Shown here: piece after piece, positions 1-5,934 of the stretch
How positions within the stretch are numbered: position 1 is the stretch's first letter
Layout of the letters: each line of letters opens with the position of its first letter
DNA from: Roseovarius sp.
Lineage (GTDB): Bacteria > Pseudomonadota > Alphaproteobacteria > Rhodobacterales > Rhodobacteraceae
NCBI GenBank assembly: GCA_007125415.1
Contig: SLDH01000354.1
Coordinates: forward strand, 1-16,117
Direction: 5' to 3'
Length of the DNA: 16,117 nt
Notes under the pieces: model-generated
Seen by the model: only the letters and a program-made list of their open reading frames with translations
Database searches by the model: none
What the model was told of the DNA's origin: nothing
Translations under genes and position numbers: made by a program

Positions 1-238
1 AATCCAGCGGGTTTCCGGTGGTCGTCAGGCCGCCCTGAATCTGCGAGGTTTGTCTGATATTGGCGGTTGCCATGGAAATCGAGGGGCCGCCTTCCGTCCG
101 CTTCACATATTCGCCGAAGATCAACCCCTCCTGCCGGAAGCCTGTTGTCGCGCTGTTGGCGATGTTGTTGGCAACCACCTGCATCTCGCGAAGGAGGCCC
201 GACTGGCGTGTGAGCGTGGTGTAACCTGCATGTTCCAT
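1..238 (-). CDS. flgF: Flagellar proximal rod protein FlgF (partial, C-terminus missing)
   Basis: FlgF is a component of the flagellar rod, crossing the periplasm between the MS ring and the hook. The 79 visible residues start MEHAGYTTLTRQSGL and carry the rod/hook N-terminal signature VVANNIANSATTGFR at residues 21-35, followed by TTTGNPLD at 72-79, which in this family leads into the conserved core. The gene continues past the left edge, so only the N-terminal third is present. The ATG lies 3 bases after the fliQ stop (TGA-GTG-ATG), so it is translationally linked to fliQ; the GTG just before is a possible alternative start. FlgG is the main alternative, but its usual N-terminus (MRAL.IAATGM type) is different. 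The order fliE-fliQ-flgF is typical of Rhodobacterales flagellar operons. Confidence 0.85.
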   Translation of the reverse strand, partial: MEHAGYTTLTRQSGLLREMQVVANNIANSATTGFRQEGLIFGEYVKRTEGGPSISMATANIRQTSQIQGGLTTTGNPLD

Positions 239-241
239 CAC

Positions 242-511
242 TCAGCCCCCCGTAATCAGCGGGATAAGCTGGGTCTGGAAAAAGGAGACGAGGGTTTGCG
301 TCATGAACCCCATGGTCAGCCAGAAGATCAATGCGATGGCGGCAAGCTTTGGCACGAAGGTCAATGTCATCTCCTGGATGGAGGTGAGCGCCTGAAAAAG
401 GCCCACGGTCACCCCTGCGAGCAGGGCCACAACGAGGATGGGAAAGGAAATGATTACCGCGACCCATAGTCCCTGGCGCAGCGTGTCGAAGAAGATCACC
501 TGGTCCTGCAT
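242..511 (-). CDS. fliQ: Flagellar type III export gate protein FliQ
   Basis: FliQ is a small inner-membrane subunit of the flagellar type III export gate, working with FliP and FliR. The 89-residue product is the usual size. It has two hydrophobic helices (about residues 15-39 and 52-72) joined by the conserved loop LFQALTSIQEMTLTFVPK (38-55), a hallmark of the family. I chose the ATG at 511 because the product then starts MQDQVIFFDTLRQGLW, like other FliQ proteins; the reading frame stays open upstream but that part overlaps fliE and looks unrelated. It begins 4 bases after the fliE stop and is followed by flgF within 3 bases, so it belongs to the flgB-flgC-fliE-fliQ-flgF operon. Confidence 0.93.
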   Translation of the reverse strand: MQDQVIFFDTLRQGLWVAVIISFPILVVALLAGVTVGLFQALTSIQEMTLTFVPKLAAIALIFWLTMGFMTQTLVSFFQTQLIPLITGG

Positions 512-515
512 GACT

Positions 516-800
516 TTATACCGGCATCCGCAGGATTTCCTGATAAGCCTCCACGACCCTGTCCCGAACCGTGATTGCGGTTTCGATGGCAAGCTCGGTC
601 TGGGCCAGCGCGTGCACCAGGGCATGAGGGTCGGCATCGCCGGTCATCGCGGCCTTGGCTGCGCCCTCGCCATTCTGGAGGGTTGCCGCGAAATCCCGGG
701 CGAGGGTCGCTGCGGCCCCGCTCTCGGCTCCGGGCTGGGGTGTGGTCGCGGGGCGGGCGGCTGCGTATTTCCGAGCAGCGCCGATTGCATTGATTTCCAT
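516..800 (-). CDS. fliE: Flagellar hook-basal body protein FliE
   Basis: FliE forms the junction between the MS ring and the proximal rod, and is an early export substrate. The 94-residue product has the family C-terminus: ALAQTELAIETAITVRDRVVEAYQEILRMPV, where the last segment AYQEILRMPV is diagnostic. The N-terminus is Ala/Pro-rich and variable, as is normal here. A good ribosome-binding site (AAAGGAGAA) lies about 6 bases before the ATG. The gene is 12 bases downstream of flgC and 4 bases upstream of fliQ, consistent with co-transcription. Confidence 0.93.
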   Translation of the reverse strand: MEINAIGAARKYAAARPATTPQPGAESGAAATLARDFAATLQNGEGAAKAAMTGDADPHALVHALAQTELAIETAITVRDRVVEAYQEILRMPV

Positions 801-812
801 TCTGGTTCTCCT

Positions 813-1205
813 TTACTTGCGTAGCAATTCAAGCAGGCTGGCGGACATCTGCCGTGTCTGGTCGAACATCTTCAGATTGGCCTCGTAGCTGCGCTGCGCC
901 TCGCGCGCGTCGGCGATTTCGATCATGAGGTTGACATTGGATCCGTCGTAATTGCCGGATTCATCTGCGAGAGGGTGGCCGGGATCGAAGATGCGGGTCA
1001 GTTCGGTCGGATCGAGGCGGACGCGGCCTGTCTGGATCAGCGCCGTGCCATCGATTCCGTTGCGGACCGTCTCGAAGGGAACTGTCTTGCGCCGGTAGCC
1101 CGGCGTGTCACTGTTGGCGATGTTCTCGGAGACATGGCGCAACCGCTTGGCTTGCGCTTCCAGTCCGCTGGCGGTGACGGCAAGGGCGTTTGAAAAATCG
1201 CTCAT
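813..1205 (-). CDS. flgC: Flagellar proximal rod protein FlgC
   Basis: FlgC is a proximal rod subunit. The 130-residue product shows the rod N-terminal motif ENIANSDTPGYRRK at residues 27-40 and the C-terminal rod motif NLMIEIADAREAQRSYEANL in the last third, which in folded rods packs against the N-terminal helix. The length fits the family (about 130-140). A clear AAGGAGC ribosome-binding site precedes the ATG. It lies 12 bases downstream of flgB and 12 bases upstream of fliE. The TPGYRRK form of the motif, together with position directly after flgB, separates FlgC from FlgB. Confidence 0.94.
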   Translation of the reverse strand: MSDFSNALAVTASGLEAQAKRLRHVSENIANSDTPGYRRKTVPFETVRNGIDGTALIQTGRVRLDPTELTRIFDPGHPLADESGNYDGSNVNLMIEIADAREAQRSYEANLKMFDQTRQMSASLLELLRK

Positions 1206-1217
1206 GCTTGCTGCTCC

Positions 1218-1604
1218 TTAGGGCCGGCCGATGGCGGTGCGCAGCACGCCAAGGGAGGCCTTGTAGATGGAAAGGGCGCGGTCATGCTGCCGTTGGGCAT
1301 CGGCCGCGTGGAGCATCTCCGTCTCCAGTGATACGGAGTTGCCGTTCGGGTTTTTTTCGGCAGGACGCTCGAAGATTTCTGCCTGAAGGGGCCGATTGGT
1401 GCCATTCAGATGCGTGGCGCGCGTGGCCCTGAGGCCGAATGCTGCCGGATCATCTCGGATGATCTCCGAAAAGCGCGGCAGGTCGCGTGCGGTGTAGCCT
1501 GGCGTATCAGCATTCGCCATGTTCTGCGCGAATAGAGCCTGTCTGGTTGCCGCATGCACGGATTTTGCATGCGCCAACCGGAAGACTTGCAGGTTTTCGA
1601 ACAT
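1218..1604 (-). CDS. flgB: Flagellar proximal rod protein FlgB
   Basis: FlgB is a proximal rod subunit and probably the first gene of this rod operon. The 128-residue product starts MFENLQVFRLAHAK and carries the rod signature QNMANADTPGY at residues 27-37. The C-terminal helix (ETEMLHAADAQRQHDRALSIYK) matches FlgB-type rod proteins. The frame stays open for 9 codons upstream, but I chose the ATG at 1604 because GAGGGAGAA lies about 7 bases before it and the product then fits the family. It is divergent from fliI across 85 bases that must hold both promoters. Confidence 0.92.
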   Translation of the reverse strand: MFENLQVFRLAHAKSVHAATRQALFAQNMANADTPGYTARDLPRFSEIIRDDPAAFGLRATRATHLNGTNRPLQAEIFERPAEKNPNGNSVSLETEMLHAADAQRQHDRALSIYKASLGVLRTAIGRP

Positions 1605-1627
1605 CGGGGCTTCTCCCTCGATTGATT

Positions 1628-1642
1628 TCAACCAAGGCTTAA
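1628..1642. promoter_or_regulatory. CtrA-like paired half-site between flgB and fliI
   Basis: On the minus strand this reads TTAA-GCCTTGG-TTGA, one mismatch from the CtrA consensus TTAA-N7-TTAA known from Caulobacter. It sits in the 85-base divergent region, about 48 bases upstream of the fliI ATG, where it could overlap a -35 element for fliI. CtrA controls motility genes in several Rhodobacteraceae. The match is by eye only, and no convincing -10 was identified, so this is a candidate. Confidence 0.35.
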
Positions 1643-1689
1643 CGCTGATTCCTTTAGAAATTGTTTTCAGAAGATTATTGGAGAGTTCG

Positions 1690-3153
1690 ATGACAAAACC
1701 CGGTCTGGCCTCGCTGCAGGCGGAAATCGCGATGCTCGATGTGGTCCGCGTGGTCGGGCGCGTCTGCGCGGTCGAGGGGAACCTGCTGCGCGTCGCCGGC
1801 TTTGCCGATGAGGCCCGTCTTGGCGATCGTGTCCGGATCTACAGGCGGGATGGTGGCTGTCTGACCGGAGAAGTGCTGCAGATGGATCAGGCGGCGGTCG
1901 TCGTGTTGCCCGATGAAGCGGCGCAGGGAGTGGCGCTGGGCGATCGCGTGTCATTGTCGCAGGCCGCATCCGTTGCGCCGGACGATAGCTGGGTGGGGCG
2001 GATCATCGACCCTTACGGGCAACCGCTGGATGGCCGCGCGCTTATGCGGGGCCCGGCCGCGCGTTCCCTGCGCGCCGGTCCGCCCGCGCCCGCGCGTCGC
2101 CGTGCGCTGGGCGAACGGCTCGAGACAGGCATGGCGGCGTTCAACACGCTTCTGCCGATCGTGCGCGGTCAGCGCATCGGCCTCTTTGCCGGCTCCGGCG
2201 TGGGTAAATCCAGCCTGTTGGCACATCTGGGCCGACATATGGAGGCCGATATCGTTGTCTTTGCCCTGATCGGCGAACGCGGCCGAGAACTGCGCGAGTT
2301 TGTTGAACGAGGGCTTGGCCCTCAGGGCATGCGCCGTTCTGTCATTGTTGCGGCAACGTCCGATCAGTCGCCTCTGGTGCGTCGCCGCTGCGCCTGGACG
2401 GCGATGGCCGTGGCGGAGCATTTCCGTGACCGTGGCGCGCAGGTCCTGTTCCTCGGTGATTCGGTCACACGTTTTGCCGAGGCGCATCGCGAGGTGGCAA
2501 CCGCATCGGGCGAACTACCCGCGCTGCGCGGATTTCCCGCCTCGACCGCGCATATGATCATGTCCTTGTGTGAGCGCGCGGGCCCGGGCGAAGAGGGGCA
2601 GGGGGATATCACTGCGCTGCTCTCCGTGCTGGTTGCAGGGTCGGACATGGAGGAGCCCATTGCCGATATCCTGCGAGGTGTACTTGACGGGCATGTCGTG
2701 CTCGACCGCAGCATCGCCGAACGTGGGCGCTATCCGGCGATCGATCTCTTGCAATCGGTGTCGCGCAGCCTGCCGTCTGCGGCTACGACGGCCGAGAACA
2801 TGTTGATTTCCCGTGCCCGCGCCTTGCTCGGGGCCTATGCGCAATCCGAAACGATGATAAGGGCCGGTCTCTATGCCGAGGGCAGCGATTCGGAACTTGA
2901 TCAGGCGCTGAAGGCCTGGCCGGAACTCGATGCCTACCTTGCGGACATGGAGCATGGCGCGATCAGCGACAGCTTTGACAAACTGGCACTGATTCTGCGG
3001 CGGGCAGGTGTTGCTTTGCCGCAAGACAGGACAGGTGCCGAGATACGACCCGGAGATTTGGAGAAGAGTGAAGCGGCGCCGAGACCCGTTCTCTCCACAG
3101 GGCCCGGACCATCTGTCCCGAGCTTCGAGGCCGCCCCGCGCCGCGTTGGTTGA
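1690..3153 (+). CDS. fliI: Flagellum-specific export ATPase FliI
   Basis: FliI is the soluble ATPase that drives unfolding and entry of flagellar export substrates at the cytoplasmic face of the export gate, normally with FliH and FliJ. The 487-residue product has a beta-barrel N-terminal domain, Walker A GSGVGKSS at about 168-175, IGERGREL at about 194, a Walker B region VLFLGDSVTRF at about 252-262, and the following ELPALRGFPAST stretch typical of FliI/SctN ATPases. The ATG at 1690 is preceded by GGAGAG at good spacing; the open frame upstream overlaps flgB and is not used. The family is usually about 440 residues; here a Pro/Glu/Arg-rich tail of roughly 40 residues follows the ATPase fold. 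It stops 6 bases before the convergent DUF1217 gene. Confidence 0.93.
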   Translation: MTKPGLASLQAEIAMLDVVRVVGRVCAVEGNLLRVAGFADEARLGDRVRIYRRDGGCLTGEVLQMDQAAVVVLPDEAAQGVALGDRVSLSQAASVAPDDSWVGRIIDPYGQPLDGRALMRGPAARSLRAGPPAPARRRALGERLETGMAAFNTLLPIVRGQRIGLFAGSGVGKSSLLAHLGRHMEADIVVFALIGERGRELREFVERGLGPQGMRRSVIVAATSDQSPLVRRRCAWTAMAVAEHFRDRGAQVLFLGDSVTRFAEAHREVATASGELPALRGFPASTAHMIMSLCERAGPGEEGQGDITALLSVLVAGSDMEEPIADILRGVLDGHVVLDRSIAERGRYPAIDLLQSVSRSLPSAATTAENMLISRARALLGAYAQSETMIRAGLYAEGSDSELDQALKAWPELDAYLADMEHGAISDSFDKLALILRRAGVALPQDRTGAEIRPGDLEKSEAAPRPVLSTGPGPSVPSFEAAPRRVG

Positions 3154-3159
3154 TAGATC

Positions 3160-3975
3160 TCAAAGGCCATCGAAGCGAAGCGGCCGGACCGATTGAAGCA
3201 GAGTCAACGCGATCGCATTGCTGCTTTGCGCGCCAAAGGACTTTACCTGATCCATGAGCAGAAACCGTTCGACGAGCTTCTCGACGGCAGCCGGATCCGC
3301 GAGCTCCTCGAGTTTGCCGATGCCAAGCTGCCGATCGGCCCGATCCTTGAAGATAGCGAGCTGCCGATCGAGGTCGAGCTTGCCAAACCCGGTCGGCAGA
3401 CCAAGGACCGTCTCGAACACCTGCCGTAGCGGTTGAGTGCCCATGATCGTGAACCATTTTGCATTTTCGCTTTGATCGCTCCGGGCAATCTCGGGCAGTT
3501 CGCGCATCGCATTTAGCCCAAGGCGCAGGGCCTGATCCTGTTGGCCGACCACCACTTCGAAGCTTCGGCGACGATAGAGGCCGACGATTTCACCGGAAAA
3601 TCCGGTTTGTGCGGTGCGCGGCCCGGTCAATCGGTCGAACCCGAAAGCCTCGGCCAGTTTCTTGTATCTGCTATCCGTCAGACGATTGGCCAAGGCGCCA
3701 TCATCCCGCGTGCCTTCCTCAAGAATCTTGCGGATGAACGCGCGGCTGTCGATATCGTCCTGCAGGCCGAAAGCTCCCAGGGCCACGCGCAACAGCCGCC
3801 GGTCCGAGACGAGATCATCGGCCGTGCGAACGGCACCGATATTCTGTGTGAAATAGTCACTGTCCCGGGCCAGGTTGGGAGATTTGTTGAAAACCTCGGT
3901 CTGCCTCTGCATCGTGCTTTGCAGAAATGCCCATCCCGCGAGGCCCGACCCTGCAACCACCGGCTGAAAGGTCAT
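3160..3975 (-). CDS. DUF1217 family flagellar-cluster protein
   Basis: This 271-residue protein resembles the DUF1217 family, found in alphaproteobacterial flagellar clusters and without an established role. Features seen include an N-terminal MTFQPVVAGSGLAGWAFL segment, and a repeated alpha-helical pattern with DSDYFTQNIGAVRTADDLVSDRRLL, VALGAFGLQDDI, IRKILEEG and LTDSRYKKLAEAFGF. There is no convincing signal peptide or membrane segment; the first 18 residues are mildly hydrophobic only. I chose the ATG at 3975 because it overlaps the flbT stop (ATGA), implying translational coupling; an upstream in-frame start at 4038 would overlap flbT by 67 bases. It is the last gene of flaF-flbT-DUF1217 and ends tail-to-tail with fliI. 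A structural or regulatory role in flagellin handling is only a guess from context. Confidence 0.8.
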   Translation of the reverse strand: MTFQPVVAGSGLAGWAFLQSTMQRQTEVFNKSPNLARDSDYFTQNIGAVRTADDLVSDRRLLRVALGAFGLQDDIDSRAFIRKILEEGTRDDGALANRLTDSRYKKLAEAFGFDRLTGPRTAQTGFSGEIVGLYRRRSFEVVVGQQDQALRLGLNAMRELPEIARSDQSENAKWFTIMGTQPLRQVFETVLGLPTGFGKLDLDRQLAIFKDRADRQLGIGKLEELADPAAVEKLVERFLLMDQVKSFGAQSSNAIALTLLQSVRPLRFDGL

Positions 3976-4376
3976 TGCACCTGATGCGCAAGAAGGCGCG
4001 CCTCTCTCGGCAAGAGAGCCCGGAGCGATTTCAGGCACTGATAGATCTGGTTTTCGAGCACCGCATGGGTCGCGCGCTCGAGATGCAGGCGACTGTCAGG
4101 ATCATTGAGAACCTGGCTCAACTCCTCGATCCTGCGCAGGAGCGGCAGCCTCGCCTCCTCGATGGGATGATCTCCCGACAGGACAAGCTGTGTTGCATAG
4201 CAAACCCGCTTCACGGGCGTATTGGCTTGCATCGGATGTATGGCATCGCGCAGGCGCAGTATGTTGGCATCGGGCGTGACAATTGACAATCGCGCCCGCC
4301 GGTCACCATTCTCGATGACGGCACCGTTGACGAGGACCCTTTCCTTGGGGCCGAGCTTCAGGACAAGGCCGCTCAT
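3972..4376 (-). CDS. flbT: Flagellin mRNA regulator FlbT
   Basis: FlbT is an alphaproteobacterial post-transcriptional regulator of flagellin. In Caulobacter it binds the flagellin mRNA leader and promotes its decay, while in Brucella it acts positively. The 134-residue product begins MSGLVLKLGPKERVLVNGAVIENGDRR, the family N-terminus, followed by VTPDANILRLRDAI, and ends in a basic helical region. There is no signal peptide, consistent with a cytoplasmic RNA-associated protein. Its start overlaps the flaF stop (ATGA) and its stop overlaps the start of the DUF1217 gene. The flagellin gene, the likely target, is about 0.5 kb upstream on the same strand. Confidence 0.92.
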   Translation of the reverse strand: MSGLVLKLGPKERVLVNGAVIENGDRRARLSIVTPDANILRLRDAIHPMQANTPVKRVCYATQLVLSGDHPIEEARLPLLRRIEELSQVLNDPDSRLHLERATHAVLENQIYQCLKSLRALLPREARLLAHQVQ

Positions 4377-4789
4377 GTCATGGGCTCCTTGTTTCGAGGC
4401 GAGAGGTCATGGTTGGCGGGTTTTGCTGCCTGCCCTTGGCGCAGACCACGCATGACGGCCATGTTGATATCGATCAACGGCGCGGGAGAGGCGCCATTGA
4501 GCACTCTGCTGCTAAAGGTGCGGGTGAATTCCGACAGGTAGAAGATGCGGGCCCGCAGCTCCTGCGGCAATGCATTGGCTTCATCCACGACATCTGAAGC
4601 AAGAATGCTCCACAGCCGGCGGTTGTCATGGATCGCGCTTGCGAGGTCAGATATCTTTGGCGGGTCTGAAGCTGCCTCCTTCAGGCGGTGTGTGATCCGC
4701 GCGAAAGCCTCGTATTCGATGCCGCGGCTGGTGCGAATGGGTTGGTCATGGTTGCGATAGGCGCTTTGCGCCTGATGAAGGGCGTTCAC
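4373..4789 (-). CDS. flaF: Flagellin biosynthesis regulator FlaF
   Basis: FlaF works opposite or alongside FlbT in alphaproteobacteria and is needed for proper flagellin synthesis or secretion. The 138-residue product begins MNALHQAQSAYRN and has the family features RGIEYEAFARITHRL, NRRLWSILASDVVDEANALP and LRARIFYLSEFTRTFSSRVL. The last 30 or so residues (after MRGLRQGQ) are low-complexity and extend past the usual family core. The start codon is GTG at 4789, supported by AAGGA about 8 bases upstream. Bases 4760-4774, within codons 6-10, form an inverted repeat identical to one in the flagellin leader. It is downstream of the flagellin terminator, so it relies on read-through or an unseen promoter in the 76-base gap. 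Confidence 0.92.
   Translation of the reverse strand: MNALHQAQSAYRNHDQPIRTSRGIEYEAFARITHRLKEAASDPPKISDLASAIHDNRRLWSILASDVVDEANALPQELRARIFYLSEFTRTFSSRVLNGASPAPLIDINMAVMRGLRQGQAAKPANHDLSPRNKEPMT
4760..4774 (-). repeat. Hairpin-forming 15-mer in the start of flaF (copy 1)
   Basis: On the minus strand this reads CAGGCGCAAAGCGCC. Bases 4760-4772 form a GGCGC/GCGCC stem with an AAA loop. The same 15 bases occur at 5732-5746 in the flagellin leader. Here it lies 15-29 bases after the flaF start codon, where a stem could hinder early translation. The copy encodes QAQSA, so protein conservation may partly explain it. Confidence 0.7.
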
Positions 4790-4828
4790 GGGCTGGTCCT
4801 TCCGACAAGAGAACTGAGATCAGCGAAA

Positions 4829-4855
4829 ACGGGGGCACCGGTGAAGTGCCCCCGT
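4829..4855 (-). terminator. Intrinsic terminator of the flagellin gene
   Basis: The plus-strand bases 4829-4838 (acgggggcac) and 4846-4855 (gtgcccccgt) form a perfect 10-bp stem with a 7-base loop. On the minus strand the hairpin is followed by a short T run (stem end then TTTTCGC, partly within the stem). It begins 10 bases past the flagellin stop. It separates the highly expressed flagellin from flaF-flbT downstream. The T run is short, so some read-through is plausible. Confidence 0.8.
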
Positions 4856-4865
4856 GCCGGAGATG

Positions 4866-5711
4866 TTATCTGAAGAGCGCCAGGATCGACTGCGGCGCCT
4901 GGTTGGCGATCGAAAGCGACTGCGTGGCCAGCTGCTGTTGCACCTGCAGCGCCTGCAACCGCGCCGAGGCCTCTTCCATGTCGGCATCCACCAGCGCGCC
5001 GATGCCCGAGCGCATCGCATCGGTCAGCTTGCCGACGAACTCGTTCTGATCGCTGATGCGTTTGGCAGAGGCACCGAGATTTGCGGCACCCTGGATCGCG
5101 GTTTGCAGAAAGCCTTCGATCTCGTCCAGCACATCCTGCGCATCGTCCGCGTCGGTGATGGTCGTCCGATCGGTCGCCACGTCGAGATCATCGTCGAATT
5201 CGACGCTGGCCACATCGATGGTGGAGATGGACGGCGTGCCGCTTCCGGCGCGATCAAGCGAGGCGAGAACGGTAAGCTGGTCGCCGCCATCACCGTCGAC
5301 ATCGGCCAGGAGGAGATTGACCCCATTGAACTGCGATGACGAGATGATCTGGGCGATCTGCGCGTCCTTCTCGGCCATGTCGGCTTCGATCTTGGCGAAG
5401 TCGGCCGTCTCGCTGGTTGCGGCAATGGCGAGTTCCTTCATCTCGGTCAGCACGGCAACGATCTGATCCGCGCCCGCCAGAGCCACAGCCACGGTCGCTT
5501 CGCCGACGGAGAGCGAGTCGGAGATTGCCCTGAAGCCGGCCACATCCGACTCCATCACCTTCGAGATGGCCCAGATGGCGGAATTGTCCTTCGCGGTGGC
5601 GATGGACTTGCCGGTCGAGATCATGTCCTGGGTCTTGGCGAGGTTGGAATTGACCGATTTGAGTGTCTGCAGCGCGACCATCGCACTGTTATTTGTCAGA
5701 ATGCTGGACAT
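4866..5711 (-). CDS. fliC: Flagellin (flagellar filament protein)
   Basis: This is the subunit of the extracellular flagellar filament. The 281-residue product is short, as is common in Rhodobacterales. It has a conserved N-terminal domain (MSSILTNNSAMVALQTLKSVNSNL, residues 1-24, then DMISTGKSIATAKDN) and a conserved C-terminal domain ending DADMEEASARLQALQVQQQLATQSLSIANQAPQSILALF. The middle (about 135-200) is very acidic, with 19 Asp/Glu against 2 Arg, and includes DVDGDGGD at 137-144. The ATG at 5711 has AAAGGAA about 7 bases upstream; the open frame beyond it is leader. It is flanked by a strong terminator and a long upstream region, indicating its own transcription unit. FlaF and FlbT genes follow. 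Confidence 0.95.
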   Translation of the reverse strand: MSSILTNNSAMVALQTLKSVNSNLAKTQDMISTGKSIATAKDNSAIWAISKVMESDVAGFRAISDSLSVGEATVAVALAGADQIVAVLTEMKELAIAATSETADFAKIEADMAEKDAQIAQIISSSQFNGVNLLLADVDGDGGDQLTVLASLDRAGSGTPSISTIDVASVEFDDDLDVATDRTTITDADDAQDVLDEIEGFLQTAIQGAANLGASAKRISDQNEFVGKLTDAMRSGIGALVDADMEEASARLQALQVQQQLATQSLSIANQAPQSILALFR

Positions 5712-5731
5712 AGCATATTCCTTTAGCTTAC

Positions 5732-5746
5732 GGCGCTTTGCGCCTG
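5732..5746 (-). repeat. Hairpin-forming 15-mer in the flagellin leader (copy 2)
   Basis: This is identical to 4760-4774. The stem GGCGC/GCGCC (5732-5736 with 5740-5744) has a 3-base loop. On the mRNA it ends about 20 bases before the flagellin ATG, just upstream of the ribosome-binding site. That is a position where a protein or a change in folding could control translation or mRNA life. Unlike the copy in flaF, it is not constrained by coding. Confidence 0.75.
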
Positions 5747-5764
5747 TTGCACATCCCGCCCCCC

Positions 5765-5781
5765 CTTGAGGACGGCTCAAG
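5765..5781 (-). promoter_or_regulatory. Second inverted repeat in the flagellin leader
   Basis: Bases 5765-5770 (cttgag) and 5776-5781 (ctcaag) form a perfect 6-bp stem with a 5-base loop, about 55-70 bases upstream of the flagellin ATG. On the minus strand it is followed by a run of seven G. If the transcript starts further upstream, this is a 5' UTR hairpin; otherwise it may be an operator. No promoter could be assigned with confidence. Confidence 0.4.
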
Positions 5782-5862
5782 CTGTCGTTCTGACATCTAC
5801 AGTCGGCCGAGGGCCGTCCGTGCCACCTGATCAGGCGCATCGCTACCATGGCCGCTGATCTG

Positions 5863-5877
5863 CTAACGGAATGCTAA
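5863..5877. promoter_or_regulatory. CtrA-like paired half-site upstream of flagellin
   Basis: The minus strand reads TTAG-CATTCCG-TTAG, two half-sites of the form TTAG with the 7-base spacing of the CtrA box (one mismatch per half). It can also be read as a direct repeat TTAGCA/TTAGCA spaced exactly 11 bases apart. It lies about 152 bases before the flagellin ATG. This is a candidate activator site by eye; no matching -10 was found. Confidence 0.3.
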
Positions 5878-5934
5878 ATCCAGCCGATCATGTTGCGGGC
5901 ATTTGAGACAAATCCGGTCATGCCCGCCTTTCCA

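Noticed and set aside
5810..5830. Sigma-54-type promoter (TGGCAC) upstream of flagellin
   Set aside because: The -24 part matches on the minus strand, but at the required spacing there is CC rather than the essential GC of the -12 element.
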